A stretch of DNA of 64,000 nucleotides from a candidate division BRC1 bacterium HGW-BRC1-1 (GCA_002842095.1 PHCB01000008.1:1-64000); one strand, 5' to 3'. Shown: positions 25,123 to 36,730, counted from the first letter of the stretch. Translations and numbers: made by a program. The notes: generated by a model not told the origin, from the sequence alone.

Positions 25123-28100
25123 TCAGGCTGGCAATAGATCGAGAACGGTTTCCGCCGTTACAGCGGTGGCGTGGCACTCTTCCAATGCCCGGCGGTATTC
25201 CCGCGGGAATACCTTCACGAATTTTCCGCGGTATGCATCCCAATGATCGAGGATATGCTTTGCCCGCTGGCTTCCGGTGACCATGGCATGACGCTGCAAC
25301 AGTACCCGGACTAATTTTTGGTCCTCAGCGCTTTCGACTCCGACGAGATCGACCATGTCAGTATTGCATCGCGTGGCGAAATCGGCGGTCTCATCCAGTA
25401 CAAACGCTAATCCGCCGCTCATGCCCGCCGCGAAGTTACGTCCGGTGCGACCGAGAATCACCGCAACTCCTCCGGTCATGTATTCGCAACCGTGGTCACC
25501 CACACCTTCAACCACGGTGATGGCGCCACTGTTACGCACAGCGAACCGCTCGCCCGTCATGCCGCGGAAGTAAGCCTCGCCACTGGTTGCGCCATAGAGG
25601 CAGGTGTTGCCGGCAATGATATTATCTTCCGCCAGAAACGGTGCTGACGCCGGTGGATATACAATGATACGTCCGCCACTGAGCCCCTTCCCGACGTAAT
25701 CATTTGCGTCACCTTCCAGCGTGAGCGTTATCCCTCGACAGACGAATGCGCCGAAGCTCTGGCCCGCCGTGCCGGTGAAGTGGAGTTGAATCGTATTATC
25801 GGGAAGTCCGGCAACTCCGTGGCGGCGCGTCACTTCGCTGCTCAACATGGTGCCGGTTGTGCGGTCCACGTTTCGAATGGGACGCTCGAAATTTACCTTC
25901 GTCCCATGTTCGATTGATTCGCTGGCGAGGGCTATTAATTCGCGATCCAGCACGTTCGCAAGTCCGTGCTCCTGCTCTGTCACCTGTCGCGTGGCAACCC
26001 CGCGCGGAGGCATGGGACGGTAGAAGATCTGAGAGAAGTCCAAGCCACGGGTTTTGTAGTGCCTTAACGCATCGCCCATCACCAACATGTCGCTGCGTCC
26101 GATCATTTCCTGCACGGTGCGGAAGCCAAGCTCGGCCATAATCTCGCGCAATTCTTCTGCCATAAATCGGAAGAAATTCACGACGTGATCTGCCTCACCC
26201 GTGAACTTTTTGCGCAGTTCGGGGTCTTGCGTGGCCACACCCACGGGGCAGGTGTTCAGGTGGCATTTGCGCATCATGATACAACCCAGGGCGACCAATG
26301 GAGCCGTGGCTGATCCCCATTCTTCCGCGCCGAGCAGCGCGGCAATGGCCACATCGCGACCGGTTTTCAACTGCCCGTCCGTTTGAACGATGATGCGACC
26401 GCGCAGGTCGTTCATCACCAGAACCTGTTGTGCTTCCGCCAGACCCAGTTCCCAGGGCACACCCGCATGTTTGATGGACGTGAGGGGTGAAGCCCCGGTT
26501 CCACCGTCGTGGCCACTTATCAGCACGACATCGGCGTGAGCCTTGGCCACTCCGGCCGCCACCGTTCCGACTCCCACTTCCGCCACCAGCTTCACACTGA
26601 TGCGTGCTTTCTCGTTGGCGTTCTTGAGGTCGAAGATGAGCTGCGCGAGGTCCTCGATGGAATAGATGTCGTGATGGGGAGGCGGTGAGATCAGTCCCAC
26701 TCCCTGCGTCGAATGGCGCACGCGGGCAATGTTGGCATCCACTTTGTGACCGGGTAACTGGCCCCCCTCACCGGGTTTTGCGCCCTGTGCCATTTTGATC
26801 TGTAGCTCATCGGCATTCACGAGGTAATGGGACGTTACCCCAAACCGCCCGCTGGCCACCTGCTTGATGGCGCTTCGGCGCCAGTCGCCGTTGGCATCTC
26901 GTTCGAAACGCGCCGGGTCCTCGCCGCCCTCACCGGTGTTGCTCCGTGCGCCTATGCGGTTCATCGCAATGGCCAGCGTTTCGTGGGCTTCGGCGCTGAT
27001 GCTGCCGAAGCTCATGGCACCCGTGGCAAATCGTTTCATAATTTCCTCGGCGGGTTCCACTTCACTCAAGGGAACCGGCGTCGCGGGGCGGAAGCGGAAC
27101 AGTCCGCGCAACGTGCAGAGGCGTCGGCTCTGGTCGTTTATCAGAGTGGCGTATTCCTGATACACCGCCTTGTTATTGGTCCGCACGGCATGTTGCAGCT
27201 TGAAGATGGTGTCGGGGTTGAACAAGTGATGCTCACCCTCGCGGCGCCAGTGGTACTGTCCGCCCACATCCAGCATGTCGATGCGGTTTAGTCGCTCCTC
27301 GGGGAAAGCATTGCGGTGGCGGTGCAGGACTGCGGTGGCGATCACCCCCATCCCCACTCCCTCGATGCGTGAGGCTGTCTTGGTGAAGTATTTTGAAATG
27401 ACGTCATGGTTCAGGCCGATGGCTTCGAAAATCTGCGCGCCCTCATAGCTCTGAATGGTGGATATGCCCATTTTTGCCATGATCTTGAGAATAGCTTTAT
27501 CGGTGGCTTTGACGTAATTTTTTAAAGCGTCAGCGACGGTGAGCCCCTCGCATTCGATTGCGCCGGACTCCACCATATCGGCGATTGTCTCCATGGCGAG
27601 GTAGGGATTGATGGCTCCGGCGCCGTAGCCCACCAGCAGGGCGAAGTGATGGTTTTCGCGCGCCTCGCCGGTTTCCACAATCAGCCCGGCATGGCCGCGA
27701 AGACCCTCGCGGATCAAGTGGTGATGAACCCCTGCCAGAGCCAGCAAGGCCGGGATCGGTGCAAGCGTGGCATTCGCTTCGCGGTCGCTGATGATGATTA
27801 TGGAAGCACCATCTTTGCATGCGTTGGCAGCTTTTTCGCAGAGGTGGTCCATGGCGCGTTCCAGCCCGGCCTTGCCCCTGGCCACGGGGAAAACCGCCGA
27901 CAGGGTAACCGATTCACATTCCGGATGATCCATGAATCGAAGCTTTTCCAGCTCATCGTTTGTGATGACGGGATGGGGGAGGCGCACCATGCCGGCGTGG
28001 CCGGGGGCTTCGTCGAGGATGTTGCCCCAGCGTCCGACGTAATTGATGGTCGACATAACCAGCGCCTCGCGGGTCGAGCCGATGGGCGGATTGGTAACCT

Positions 28101-29691
28101 GCGCAAAGAGTTGCTTGAAGTAATTATAGAGCAATTGGGGGCGGTCGCTGAGGACGGCCAGTGGTGCATCGTTGCCCATGCTGCCGATGGCTTCGTCGCC
28201 GGTGCGGGCCATGGGAGCCACAAGCATCCGCAGGTCTTCCAGAGTGTAGCCGAACATCTGCTGGCGTTGGGTCAGAGTAGTGCTGTCTGCCGGTGGAGCG
28301 AGCGCTTTCGGCGGATCGGGCAGGGCGGCCAGATCGATGATGTGATCCTTCACCCACTGGCGATAAGGGCGGCGCTCGGTTATCTGCTTTTTAATCTCAT
28401 CATCGGGGATGATTCGCTGTTGCTCTGTGTCGATGAGAAGCATGCGGCCCGGTTGCATTTTACCTTTGTGCACGACGTCTTCCACGGGAATATCGAGCAC
28501 GCCGGATTCAGAAGCATAAATAACACGGTCGTCGCGGGTGATCCAATAGCGGCCGGGACGAAGACCATTGCGGTCGAGCACCGCGCCGATTTGGACCCCG
28601 TTGGTGAATGCGATGGCCGCGGGTCCGTCCCAGGGTTCCATCATGCAGGCGTGATATTCGTAGAAGGCCCGCTTGTCGGCATCCATGAATTCATTTCGGG
28701 CGTGGGCCTCGGGCACCATCATCATCATGGCGTGGGGGAGCGACCGGCCACCCATCACAAGAAATTCCAGCGCGTTGTCGAAGGTCGCCGAATCGCTGCC
28801 GGAATCATTTACCAGAGGGAAGAGCTTGTTGATCTCATCGCCAAAGAGCGTGCTTTGGATGGTTGCCTCGCGGGCGCGCATCCAATTGCGATTGCCGCGA
28901 AGGGTGTTTATCTCGCCGTTGTGGGCAATCATCCGGTAAGGGTGTGCAAGGTCCCAGGTGGGAAATGTGTTGGTGGAGAAACGGCTATGTACCAGGGCAA
29001 TGGCGCTGATAACGGCAGGTTCCTGAAGGTCGGGATAAAAAGGTTCCACCTGTTCGGGGAGGAGCAGACCCTTATAGATTACCGTACGGCTTGAGAAACT
29101 GGGAGTGTAATAGAGATCAAAGCCGGGCACTCCGCGCTCGCGGATTATGCGGTGGGCGCCTTTGCGGATGAGATAAAGGCGGCGTTCGAAATCGTCCTGA
29201 GAAATATCGCCCCGCGCACCCACGAAACATTGGCGAAAAACCGGCATGCTTTCGCGGGCCAGTTGCCCGAGACAATCCGGGTTCACGGGCAGGTCGCGCC
29301 AGCCAATGAGGTACTGGCCCTCGCCGGCGATGCTCTCGCTCAGGGCGCGCATATATTCCTCCTGCGCCCTCGTATAGCGCGAGAGGAAAAGCATGCCCAC
29401 ACCGTAGCGGCCCGGTTCGGGAAGATCGAACCCTGCCGCGCGACATTCTGTTTTATAAAATTCGTGGGGGATTTGCAGGAGGATGCCCGCCCCGTCGCCC
29501 GTCTCGGCATCGCACCCACAGGCACCACGATGACTCATGTTAACCAGAATGCGAATGGCGTCCGAGACCGTTTGATGGGTCTTGCGTCCGAGGATGTCCG
29601 CGACAAATCCCACGCCGCAGGCATCGTGTTCCTGGGCCGGATTGTATAACCCAACCTGGTTTTCGGAAGTGGTGGACTGAAAAGATGTCAT
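25123..29691 (-). CDS. gltB: Glutamate synthase large subunit
   Basis: 1522 aa, full length. The N-terminal class II glutaminase domain has Cys25 (EHDACGVGF) as nucleophile after a 24-residue propeptide. The central domain and FMN-binding synthase barrel follow ([18 protein letters not shown]), with cysteines for the [3Fe-4S] cluster in [15 protein letters not shown]. The C-terminal GXGXG beta-helix has [13 protein letters not shown] and [17 protein letters not shown]. It makes glutamate from glutamine and 2-oxoglutarate. No small subunit (gltD) is adjacent, so NADPH versus ferredoxin as donor is open. Confidence 0.97.
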   Translation of the reverse strand: MTSFQSTTSENQVGLYNPAQEHDACGVGFVADILGRKTHQTVSDAIRILVNMSHRGACGCDAETGDGAGILLQIPHEFYKTECRAAGFDLPEPGRYGVGMLFLSRYTRAQEEYMRALSESIAGEGQYLIGWRDLPVNPDCLGQLARESMPVFRQCFVGARGDISQDDFERRLYLIRKGAHRIIRERGVPGFDLYYTPSFSSRTVIYKGLLLPEQVEPFYPDLQEPAVISAIALVHSRFSTNTFPTWDLAHPYRMIAHNGEINTLRGNRNWMRAREATIQSTLFGDEINKLFPLVNDSGSDSATFDNALEFLVMGGRSLPHAMMMMVPEAHARNEFMDADKRAFYEYHACMMEPWDGPAAIAFTNGVQIGAVLDRNGLRPGRYWITRDDRVIYASESGVLDIPVEDVVHKGKMQPGRMLLIDTEQQRIIPDDEIKKQITERRPYRQWVKDHIIDLAALPDPPKALAPPADSTTLTQRQQMFGYTLEDLRMLVAPMARTGDEAIGSMGNDAPLAVLSDRPQLLYNYFKQLFAQVTNPPIGSTREALVMSTINYVGRWGNILDEAPGHAGMVRLPHPVITNDELEKLRFMDHPECESVTLSAVFPVARGKAGLERAMDHLCEKAANACKDGASIIIISDREANATLAPIPALLALAGVHHHLIREGLRGHAGLIVETGEARENHHFALLVGYGAGAINPYLAMETIADMVESGAIECEGLTVADALKNYVKATDKAILKIMAKMGISTIQSYEGAQIFEAIGLNHDVISKYFTKTASRIEGVGMGVIATAVLHRHRNAFPEERLNRIDMLDVGGQYHWRREGEHHLFNPDTIFKLQHAVRTNNKAVYQEYATLINDQSRRLCTLRGLFRFRPATPVPLSEVEPAEEIMKRFATGAMSFGSISAEAHETLAIAMNRIGARSNTGEGGEDPARFERDANGDWRRSAIKQVASGRFGVTSHYLVNADELQIKMAQGAKPGEGGQLPGHKVDANIARVRHSTQGVGLISPPPHHDIYSIEDLAQLIFDLKNANEKARISVKLVAEVGVGTVAAGVAKAHADVVLISGHDGGTGASPLTSIKHAGVPWELGLAEAQQVLVMNDLRGRIIVQTDGQLKTGRDVAIAALLGAEEWGSATAPLVALGCIMMRKCHLNTCPVGVATQDPELRKKFTGEADHVVNFFRFMAEELREIMAELGFRTVQEMIGRSDMLVMGDALRHYKTRGLDFSQIFYRPMPPRGVATRQVTEQEHGLANVLDRELIALASESIEHGTKVNFERPIRNVDRTTGTMLSSEVTRRHGVAGLPDNTIQLHFTGTAGQSFGAFVCRGITLTLEGDANDYVGKGLSGGRIIVYPPASAPFLAEDNIIAGNTCLYGATSGEAYFRGMTGERFAVRNSGAITVVEGVGDHGCEYMTGGVAVILGRTGRNFAAGMSGGLAFVLDETADFATRCNTDMVDLVGVESAEDQKLVRVLLQRHAMVTGSQRAKHILDHWDAYRGKFVKVFPREYRRALEECHATAVTAETVLDLLPA

Positions 29692-30298
29692 TATAATTTA
29701 ACCAACCTGTCTGGGCCAGAGTTCGAGTTGTAACCGGGTAAGATGTGCGTGGACACATGGTTTAATAACAGCGCAGGGGGGGTGAAAAATCATATAAATA
29801 TGATAAAAGAGAGATCAAACCTCAGAAACTAAGGGATAGAGATGGCTCACGTAAAGCCGTTTAGATTATTGAATAAGAACAATAGAATGAATGGTTTATA
29901 AGATTTATCCAAATTTCTCAAGCTGGTTAAAAAGAACCATATTTGGGCTGTCCCTTTGAAAACCACGGGGAAGATTCTGTAAGCGTACATATTTCTTATG
30001 GGATACGAATCAGGGGGGCAGGAATGACCCCCTCCTGTCAGAATTCCAAAGGGGGCGGGGGCATTCCTGCCCCCGAACTCGCTGACGCGGAACCCTCTCA
30101 TCCCACTATGCACGCCGGTGGTGAATGCTCATCGGGTCGGAGCGTAAAACCTTACGTACGCTTCTTGATTTGAAATGCTCCGCCTTTTGCTTGCAGCATC
30201 AGGCGGAATTTGTTTCTGCATAGAAGTCGCAAGAGTAGTCAGAATAACCGTTGGCGTTGCGGAAGTCAGCATCGTCTCTGATCGGATTGGGAAAATTC
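29692..30298. other. Intergenic region between gltB and accA
   Basis: About 600 bp with no credible gene. It must hold the divergent gltB and accA promoters. The gltB-proximal half is AT-rich. A GC-rich palindrome related to 1804-1859 lies at 30013-30074. No riboswitch or other recognised RNA structure is visible. Confidence 0.6.
30013..30074. repeat. GC-rich imperfect palindrome, copy 2
   Basis: Left arm GGGGGGCAGGAATGACCCCC, right arm GGGGGCATTCCTGCCCCC with an internal CCTCC...AGGGGG pairing. The arms match the palindrome at 1804-1859, and the loop differs. Intergenic, as expected of a REP/MITE-like element. Confidence 0.65.
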
Positions 30299-31261
30299 AT
30301 GGCGATAACCGCCTTCGATTTTGAGAAGCCGTTGGTGGAACTTGAGCAACGGATTCAGGAAACCGAGCAACAGGAACCGCGCGACGATGTGGCCCTTGCG
30401 CAGTTGCGCGACGAGTTGGAGAAGCGGCAACGCGAGATTTACGCTCAACTCTCCCCGTGGCAGCGCGTGTTGCTGGCCCGCCATGCGGATCGTCCCCATT
30501 CCATGGATTACGTAAACGCGTTGATGACCGATTTTATCGAGGTCCATGGCGATCGTTTTTACGCCGATGACAAAGCGGTCCAGTGTGGATTTGCCACTTT
30601 CGCCGACATGCCGGTGGCTGTGGTGGCGCAACAGAAGGGGCGCGACACGAAGGAAAATCTCGTGCGCAATTGGGGCATGAGCCATCCGGAAGGTTACCGC
30701 AAGGCCATGCGCGTGATGCGGCTCGCGGAAAAGTTTGGAATGCCCATCATTGTTTTCATCGATACACCGGGAGCCTTCCCGGGCATCGGTGCGGAGGAGC
30801 GGGGCCAGGCTGAGGCCATCGCGCGCAACATCCGCGATATGTTCACACTTCAGGTTCCGGTTATTTGCGTGGTGGTGGGTGAGGGCGCCAGCGGCGGCGC
30901 ACTGGGCGTGGGCGTGGGCGACTGTGTGCTTATGCTGGAAAATTCCTGGTACTGTGTCATCTCCCCCGAGGGCTGCGCGGCAATCCTTTGGAAAGACCGC
31001 GCCATGGCCGAGCAGGCGGCGCAGCATCTGAAGCTCACGGCTCCTGATCTGATCGAACTTGGAGTCGCGGACGACATTATCCCCGAGCCGCTGGGTGGAG
31101 CTCACCGCAATCCCGACGATACTTATGTCAACGTGAAGCAGAAGCTGGAAGAATGGCTGATGAAGTTCGTCGACAAAACCGGCGATGAGCTTGTGGCGCA
31201 CCGTTATGCGAAGTTCCGTGCCATGGGACGTTACCTCGAAACGGGCAAGGAGGACGTTTAG
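30299..31261 (+). CDS. accA: Acetyl-CoA carboxylase carboxyltransferase alpha subunit
   Basis: 320 aa, the normal AccA length. N-terminal coiled segment (FEKPLVELEQRIQE), then the crotonase-like carboxyltransferase fold: HADRPHSMDYVNAL, VHGDRFYADDKA, GRDTKENLVRNWGMSHPEGYRKAMRVM (split in two conserved blocks), IVFIDTPGAFPGIGAEERGQ and VVGEGASGGALG. Transfers carboxyl from biotin to acetyl-CoA with AccD, which is not adjacent. ATG 30299 matches the family start. A rho-independent terminator follows. Confidence 0.97.
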   Translation: MAITAFDFEKPLVELEQRIQETEQQEPRDDVALAQLRDELEKRQREIYAQLSPWQRVLLARHADRPHSMDYVNALMTDFIEVHGDRFYADDKAVQCGFATFADMPVAVVAQQKGRDTKENLVRNWGMSHPEGYRKAMRVMRLAEKFGMPIIVFIDTPGAFPGIGAEERGQAEAIARNIRDMFTLQVPVICVVVGEGASGGALGVGVGDCVLMLENSWYCVISPEGCAAILWKDRAMAEQAAQHLKLTAPDLIELGVADDIIPEPLGGAHRNPDDTYVNVKQKLEEWLMKFVDKTGDELVAHRYAKFRAMGRYLETGKEDV

Positions 31262-31288
31262 TCCGTCGGTTCTAACCCAATAAATTTA

Positions 31289-31326
31289 AGGCGGGAGTCA
31301 GTTGGTCTGACATCCCGCCTTTTTCA
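31289..31326 (+). terminator. Rho-independent terminator after accA
   Basis: AGGCGGGA / TCCCGCCT stem with inner GTCA/TGAC pairing, followed by TTTTTCATTTTT. It also separates accA from the convergent cysC. Confidence 0.88.
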
Positions 31327-31355
31327 TTTTTGGACCGATATTGCAGTGCGATCGA

Positions 31356-31973
31356 TCAGCCGGCGAAGGTTCCGCGCTTTTCCAGATAGTCGATCAGCTT
31401 CTCCACGCAGGCATCGATGCTGAGCGTGTTGCTGTCGAGATGCACCTCGGGAGCCTCCGGGGCTTCGTAGGGGGCGTCGGGGCTGACGCCGGTAAAATGC
31501 TTGATCTCGCCGCGCAGGGCCTTCTCGTAGAGACCCTTCGGGTCGCGCTTGGTGCAGGTCTCGATGGAGGCATCAACGAACACTTCCACGAAATCGCCTT
31601 CCTTAACCAACTCGCGGGCGGTCTGGCGATCGGCCTTGTAGGGGCTGATAAAACTGGTAATGGCGATCACTCCGGCATCGACAAACAACTTCGAAACTTC
31701 GCCGATGCGACGAATGTTCTCGGTGCGGTCGTCGGGGGAGAAACCGAGATTTTTGTTCAGACCATGGCGGATGTTGTCGCCATCGAGAACGTAAGCCAAA
31801 TGTCCGCGCTGAATTAAAACCTGTTCCAGAGCCACCGCGATGGTGCTCTTACCGCAGGCGGAAAGACCTGTCAGCCAGACGACGCAGGGGTTATTCTTTG
31901 TTAAGGCCTGACGTTCCTCGGCGGTGACGTTTCCTGCGTGATACGTAATATTTGTCGCTTTTTGTTCAGCCAT
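31356..31973 (-). CDS. cysC: Adenylylsulfate kinase
   Basis: 205 aa. Phosphorylates APS to PAPS. P-loop GLSACGKST at 36-44 (most homologs have Gly where this has Ala39), then [26 protein letters not shown] in two conserved blocks, FISPYKADR with the usual Ser, and [22 protein letters not shown]. Internal ATG 31973 gives the family length; the frame to 32129 would overlap the aldo/keto reductase gene. No sulfate adenylyltransferase or PAPS reductase is nearby. It may serve sulfation rather than assimilation. Confidence 0.94.
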   Translation of the reverse strand: MAEQKATNITYHAGNVTAEERQALTKNNPCVVWLTGLSACGKSTIAVALEQVLIQRGHLAYVLDGDNIRHGLNKNLGFSPDDRTENIRRIGEVSKLFVDAGVIAITSFISPYKADRQTARELVKEGDFVEVFVDASIETCTKRDPKGLYEKALRGEIKHFTGVSPDAPYEAPEAPEVHLDSNTLSIDACVEKLIDYLEKRGTFAG

Positions 31974-32076
31974 GATCGGTGGGGTTTTCCTGAATTTTAT
32001 GGGTACAGCCGCGAAACATCTACAGAGTTTGTAGACATTATTCAGAGAGAACCGATTGGGTGCTGTTTTTTTTGAT

Positions 32077-32964
32077 TCAGCTGAAAACCGGTTTGAGTTG
32101 GTCGGCGTAGTGGCGAAGTTCTTCCTCACTCGGGGGTTCCAGAGCCAGTGCTTCGTCGAGGAGTTCGAGGGCCATGCGCCACAACCCGTCGTGGCCGGGA
32201 GGGAGAGCGGCAGTTACGCCGGGTTGGCCGAGCGTGAAGCGCAGGCCTTGCAAGGCATCCTCGCGGCGCGTGAACGGTTCATACCAACATTTGGGATAGT
32301 CTGCTTTATCAGCGATGGCGGAGGGAGTGTCCCAAGCCCCCCGGGCCAGAGCCTTCAGGGCGAGGATGCCCAAGCCACGCTTGCGAGCCTCTTGCAGCGG
32401 TGCGGTTTCGAAGCTGCCATGAACGTGGGCCGCAAGGTTTATGGGATACAGAATGGTGTCGAACGGGAACGCTTCCATGGCGCGCAAAGCCGCTTGAGAG
32501 GAGTGAGCCGAGAACCCGAGGTAACGGATAAGCCCTTCGTCACGGGCGCGACTTAACGCATCCAATGCACCTCCGGGTTTCAGAACGGCATCCACATCTT
32601 TCTCCAGATCGGTGAGCGCGTGGAGTTGGTAGAGGTCGAAATGGTCGGTCTGCAAATTCCGCAGAGATTGTTCCAGATGTGCCCGGGCACCGGTGCCATC
32701 TCGGTGTTCGGTTTTGCAGGCGAGAAATACTTCGTTCCGATAGGGCGCCAGGGCGGGACCAAGCCGTTCTTCCGCGTCGCCATAAGACGGCGCGACGTCG
32801 TAGTAATTGATGCCGCGCTCCATGGCCTCGGCCACAAGGTTGTTCGCATCGGATTGGCCGGCTCCCATCACGAGGATGCCTCCAAACCCAATGACAGAGA
32901 GGTGTTCACCGGTGCTGCCCAAAGAACGCCGGGGGATGGTGGGAAGGGGGGGAGAAGAGGTCAT
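32077..32964 (-). CDS. Aldo/keto reductase
   Basis: 295 aa TIM-barrel oxidoreductase using NAD(P)H. The catalytic tetrad is visible: D56 ([11 protein letters not shown]), Y61, K84 (LACKTEH) and H115 (LYQLHAL). [18 protein letters not shown] is the typical N-terminus. A C-terminal segment ([16 protein letters not shown]) resembles the end of many YccK/YajO-like members. Physiological substrate unknown. It lies 103 bp upstream of cysC on the same strand. Confidence 0.93.
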   Translation of the reverse strand: MTSSPPLPTIPRRSLGSTGEHLSVIGFGGILVMGAGQSDANNLVAEAMERGINYYDVAPSYGDAEERLGPALAPYRNEVFLACKTEHRDGTGARAHLEQSLRNLQTDHFDLYQLHALTDLEKDVDAVLKPGGALDALSRARDEGLIRYLGFSAHSSQAALRAMEAFPFDTILYPINLAAHVHGSFETAPLQEARKRGLGILALKALARGAWDTPSAIADKADYPKCWYEPFTRREDALQGLRFTLGQPGVTAALPPGHDGLWRMALELLDEALALEPPSEEELRHYADQLKPVFS

Positions 32965-33245
32965 TGGCGTATAATCTTTCTTCGCAACGAGTTGTTGGCG
33001 GGAACCGCATTTTTTGGGGTGAATTTCTAATTTTCACGCACGCGCGGCAACGTACGCAAACCCAAAATGTTAATTTTTTGCGAGTAAAGAAAGTCCTCGA
33101 CAGAGGGCGATAACGCCCCGAATTTCCCGTCTTGTGCTTCAGTGACGACTTCCTGTACGAAAAAATGTTTCTCTTACGGGATTGTTCGGTCGTGTGAAGT
33201 TCGACCTTCAATCTGGAAATATAAACCAAACAGGCACAAGAAACT

Positions 33246-33875
33246 ATGTTCAAAAGAATCCTGCCCCAATCGACCTGCTTTTATGATTTTTTCGATGATC
33301 ATATCGAACACACCATCCTGGCCTGTGAGGCCTTGTTGGAATTATCTCAACAGGGTTCCGATCGACCTGTGTTGATTCGGCGCATTAAAGACCTTGAGCA
33401 TGCGACCGATGACATAACGCACAACTGCATCGAGGCCCTGCACAAAACCTTTATCACGCCGCTGGATCGTTCCGACATTCATCGCCTCATTAAACGCATG
33501 GACGACATTGTGGATCTGGTTGATTCAGGCGTTGGGCGCATCGGCCTTTATGAATTGGTCGAGATGCGGTCCGAGGTGGAGGAAATGGCGACGTTGCTGG
33601 TTCGCTCAACCCGCGAAATCCGGGCTGCCCTCAAGGAGATGCGTGTGGCGGTCAACTCACCGAAAATTCAGGAACGATGCATCGCGATTTATCAGTGCGA
33701 AAACGAGGCCGACACAATACTGCGCAATGCGCTGATTCGTCTGTTTAAAGATGCCAAGGATGATCCTGTTCTGATCATCAAGTGGAAAGAAATTTATGAA
33801 ACCTTCGAATCTGCCACCGATCGGTGCGAGGACGTGGCCAACATCCTGCAAGGTGTTATGATCGAGGCTTCCTGA
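33246..33875 (+). CDS. DUF47 (PhoU-like) phosphate transport regulator
   Basis: 209 aa all-helical PhoU-like protein. Characteristic segments: FYDFFDDHIEHTI, IKDLEHATDDITHN, FITPLDRSDIHRLIKRMDDIVDLVD, CENEADTILRNAL and WKEIYETFESATDRCEDVANIL. DUF47 proteins almost always precede Pit transporters, as here (3 bp gap), and are thought to modulate phosphate uptake through metal-bound E/DxxxD motifs. Cytoplasmic. Confidence 0.95.
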   Translation: MFKRILPQSTCFYDFFDDHIEHTILACEALLELSQQGSDRPVLIRRIKDLEHATDDITHNCIEALHKTFITPLDRSDIHRLIKRMDDIVDLVDSGVGRIGLYELVEMRSEVEEMATLLVRSTREIRAALKEMRVAVNSPKIQERCIAIYQCENEADTILRNALIRLFKDAKDDPVLIIKWKEIYETFESATDRCEDVANILQGVMIEAS

Positions 33876-33878
33876 CCT

Positions 33879-34910
33879 ATGGACACGATGCTCATCGTTG
33901 TCATTGTGACAATTATTATCGCTCTAATTTTTGACGTCATAAACGGTTTTCACGATTGTGCCAACTCCATTGCCACGATCGTCAGCACGCATGTTCTCAC
34001 CCCGAGGCAAGCGGTTATATGGGCCGCATTCTTTAATTTCGCGGCCATGTTTTTCTTCGCCCCGACGGTTGCGCATACGGTTACGAGTATCGTTAAGATT
34101 AACTCCTCGGATGTTGCCTTCGTCTACGTTGTGTTGTCGGGCCTGCTGGGGGCGATCGTTTGGGACCTCATCACCTGGTGGTGGGGCCTTCCCACCAGTT
34201 CCAGCCACGCCTTGATCGGCGGCTTGGCAGGCGCGGGTCTTGCCCACGGCGGCACAGCTCTCATCAACTGGGAAAAGGTGATGAAGACGGTCGAGTTCAT
34301 TCCCCTGGCCCCGATCATTGGTCTGATTATGGGCTTTGCCATTATGGTTGCCGTGTTCTGGATTTTCCGGGCATGGCGGCCGGCAGCGGTTGACAAGCTT
34401 TTTCGCAAAGGCCAGCTCGTTTCGGCGGCCCTCTACTCGCTGGGCCATGGTGGCAACGACGCCCAGAAAACCATGGGTGTTATCGTGGCGGTTCTCATCG
34501 CGGGTGGAATTTTCAAGCCGGATATCAAGTTGTCGCTTTTTGACTGGCACACCTCGTGGATCATTTTGTCATGCCATCTTGCCATGGGTATCGGCACCGC
34601 TGTGGGTGGCTGGCGCATCGTGAAAACGATGGGAATGAAAATCACCAAGCTGAAACCCGTGGGTGGTTTTTGTGCGGAAACGGCGGGCGCCGCGACTCTG
34701 TTTGTGGCGACCCATCTGGGTGTTCCCGTCTCGACCACCCATACCATCACCGGTGCCATCATCGGGGTGGGCGCGACGAAAAAATTGTCGGGTATTAAAT
34801 GGGGCATCGCCAAGCGTATCGTCTGGGCGTGGATTGTCACCATCCCTCTGGCGGCCCTGATGTCGTCGTTAACCTTCTATTTTATCAAGGCCATCCATCC
34901 GCAGTTCTGA
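33879..34910 (+). CDS. pit: PiT-family inorganic phosphate transporter
   Basis: 343 aa, about ten membrane helices. The two duplicated PiT signatures are present: FDVINGFHDCANSIATIVSTHVLTP split over the first helix pair, and LGHGGNDAQKTMGVI in the second half. GLPTSSSHALIGGLAGAG and GVPVSTTHTITGAIIGVG are the matching re-entrant motifs. Symports phosphate with H+ or Na+. Operon with the DUF47 gene. Confidence 0.96.
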   Translation: MDTMLIVVIVTIIIALIFDVINGFHDCANSIATIVSTHVLTPRQAVIWAAFFNFAAMFFFAPTVAHTVTSIVKINSSDVAFVYVVLSGLLGAIVWDLITWWWGLPTSSSHALIGGLAGAGLAHGGTALINWEKVMKTVEFIPLAPIIGLIMGFAIMVAVFWIFRAWRPAAVDKLFRKGQLVSAALYSLGHGGNDAQKTMGVIVAVLIAGGIFKPDIKLSLFDWHTSWIILSCHLAMGIGTAVGGWRIVKTMGMKITKLKPVGGFCAETAGAATLFVATHLGVPVSTTHTITGAIIGVGATKKLSGIKWGIAKRIVWAWIVTIPLAALMSSLTFYFIKAIHPQF

Positions 34911-35034
34911 AGTTGGACGTGCTGTCGAGAACCGCCACCTTTGATGAATTCGAGAAGGCGATGGTACTTGGATTTGTCGGGCCTCATTACGAGGCAACCC
35001 GGCAAGTTTGTTTTCGAGAATGGTGAGTGAACCC

Positions 35035-35388
35035 ATGTTGCGCTTCCTGATGAAAAGTAAAATCCACCGGGCCACGGTTACCGATGCCGACCTGAACTAT
35101 ACGGGTAGCATCACCCTCGACCGGGATTTGATGGATGCTGCCGATCTCATGCCCAACGAGCGGGTGCAGGTGGTGAACAACAATAATGGAAGCCGGTTTG
35201 AGACTTACGTGATCGAGGGCAAGCGGGGGAGTGGGATCGTTTGCCTGAACGGAGCGGCGGCGCGATTGGTTCAGCGGGGCGATGTGATCATTGTGATATC
35301 CTATGCCATGATGAACGACGAGGAAGCGCGCGCTCACCAGCCGAAGATTGTACTGGTGGATGCTCAGAATTGCCCCACAAAATTTTAG
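35035..35388 (+). CDS. panD: Aspartate 1-decarboxylase
   Basis: 117 aa pyruvoyl enzyme making beta-alanine for pantothenate. [20 protein letters not shown] begins the family sequence. The self-cleavage site Gly24-Ser25 lies in [26 protein letters not shown] and [12 protein letters not shown] follow. ATG 35035 is the family start (the frame begins at 35008). ilvC follows by 137 bp; both pathways share precursors of CoA and branched-chain amino acids. Confidence 0.96.
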   Translation: MLRFLMKSKIHRATVTDADLNYTGSITLDRDLMDAADLMPNERVQVVNNNNGSRFETYVIEGKRGSGIVCLNGAAARLVQRGDVIIVISYAMMNDEEARAHQPKIVLVDAQNCPTKF

Positions 35389-35525
35389 CGCTGTGATGAA
35401 ACGGATCGACTGCACCCATAACATTTCTGCCATTGTGTCATTTTGGTTTGACAAGGTCGGCACCCGACCCGCGCTATATCTAACGGATTTTCAGATACCC
35501 CAACATCTAAAGGACTTCTCCTTCC

Positions 35526-36596
35526 ATGGTTAAAATGTACTACGACAAGGATGCCGGCATGGGCGCCTTGAAGAATAAGACTGTCGCCATTATCGGCTAC
35601 GGCAGCCAGGGTCACGCGCAGGGTCAGAACATGCGCGACAGCGGCATCAAGGTCATTGTGGCCGAGTTGCCCGGCACGAAGAATTACGAGTTGGCGAAAG
35701 AACATGGTTTCAACCCCATGAGCGCCGCCGATGCCACCGCCAAGGCCGACATCATCCAGATTCTGCTGCCCGACGAGGCACAGGCTGGTGTGTACAAGCG
35801 GGAAATTGAACCCAACCTGAAGCCCGGCAAGGCACTGGTTTGGAGCCACGGCTTCAATATCCACTTCGGCACGATTACCCCTCCCGAGAACGTGGACATT
35901 TACATGGTCGCGCCCAAGGGGCCGGGCCATCTCGTCCGTCGTGTGTTCGTTGAAGGCGGCGGCGTTCCGGCGCTCATCGCCATTCAGCAAGATGCCACCG
36001 GCAAGGCCCGCGATCTGGCCATGGCTCACGCCTGCGCCATGGGTGCTGGTCGCGCGGGAATTCTCGAGACGACTTTCAAAGAAGAAACCGAGACGGACCT
36101 TTTCGGCGAGCAGGTTGTGCTGTGCGGCGGCCTTACCCAGTTGATCACCGCGGGTTTCGACACGCTGGTGGAAGCCGGGTACAAGCCTGAAATCGCGTAC
36201 TTCGAATGTCTCCACGAAGTGAAGCTGATCGTTGACCTCATTTATGAGAAGGGTATCGGCAACATGCGTTACTCCATCAGCGACACGGCCGAGTACGGCG
36301 ACCTCTCGCGTGGTCCGCGCATCGTGACCGACGAGACCAAGGCCGAGATGAAGAAGATTCTCAAGGAGATCCAAGACGGCGTGTTTGCCCGTGAGTGGAT
36401 CCTCGAGAATATGGCCGGCCGTCCCAGCTTCAAGGCGTTGCGCAAGCAGGCCGAGAATCATCAGATCGAGGCAGTTGGTGAACAACTGCGCGGCATGATG
36501 AGCTGGTTGAAGCAGCCGGGCGACGAGAAGAAATCTGCCCCCGCAAAGAAGGCTGCCCCGGCAAAAAAGGCTGCTAGCAAAAAGGGTAAGAAGTAA
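35526..36596 (+). CDS. ilvC: Ketol-acid reductoisomerase with Lys/Ala-rich tail
   Basis: 356 aa, class I KARI. Rossmann motif [14 protein letters not shown], then [24 protein letters not shown], the C-terminal knotted domain with [41 protein letters not shown]. About 330 residues are standard; the last 25 ([18 protein letters not shown] and onward) form a histone-H1-like basic tail not usual for KARI. AAGGA precedes ATG 35526 by 12 nt. A strong terminator follows at 36632. Confidence 0.96.
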   Translation: MVKMYYDKDAGMGALKNKTVAIIGYGSQGHAQGQNMRDSGIKVIVAELPGTKNYELAKEHGFNPMSAADATAKADIIQILLPDEAQAGVYKREIEPNLKPGKALVWSHGFNIHFGTITPPENVDIYMVAPKGPGHLVRRVFVEGGGVPALIAIQQDATGKARDLAMAHACAMGAGRAGILETTFKEETETDLFGEQVVLCGGLTQLITAGFDTLVEAGYKPEIAYFECLHEVKLIVDLIYEKGIGNMRYSISDTAEYGDLSRGPRIVTDETKAEMKKILKEIQDGVFAREWILENMAGRPSFKALRKQAENHQIEAVGEQLRGMMSWLKQPGDEKKSAPAKKAAPAKKAASKKGKK

Positions 36597-36631
36597 TTCT
36601 AGCCCGCTTTTAAGCGAAAACAAAAATGAGC

Positions 36632-36668
36632 GGCGGCCGATCCCGTAATGGGGTCGGCCGCCTTTTAA
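36632..36668 (+). terminator. Rho-independent terminator after ilvC
   Basis: GGCGGCCGATCCC / GGGGTCGGCCGCC stem (one G-T pair) with loop GTAAT, followed by TTTTAATTTT. Confidence 0.92.
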
Positions 36669-36730
36669 TTTTCAGAGGGACTCAAATCCGTTGCACCCAC
36701 GGTGTCGAAACCTCGAACCGGGGATTCCTG

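Noticed and set aside
27646-29094. 482-codon plus-strand open frame
   Set aside because: Entirely antisense to gltB, with His/Gly/Val-rich composition typical of a shadow frame in GC-rich DNA and no family motif.
31974-32129. N-terminal extension of the CysC frame
   Set aside because: Overlaps the end of the aldo/keto reductase gene, and the family start is at 31973.
33924-34550. 208-codon minus-strand frame
   Set aside because: Antisense to the Pit transporter gene, with no protein-like motif.
35448-35480. Promoter for ilvC (TTGACA ... TATATC)
   Set aside because: The spacing between the boxes is 21 bp, too long for a confident sigma-70 promoter.
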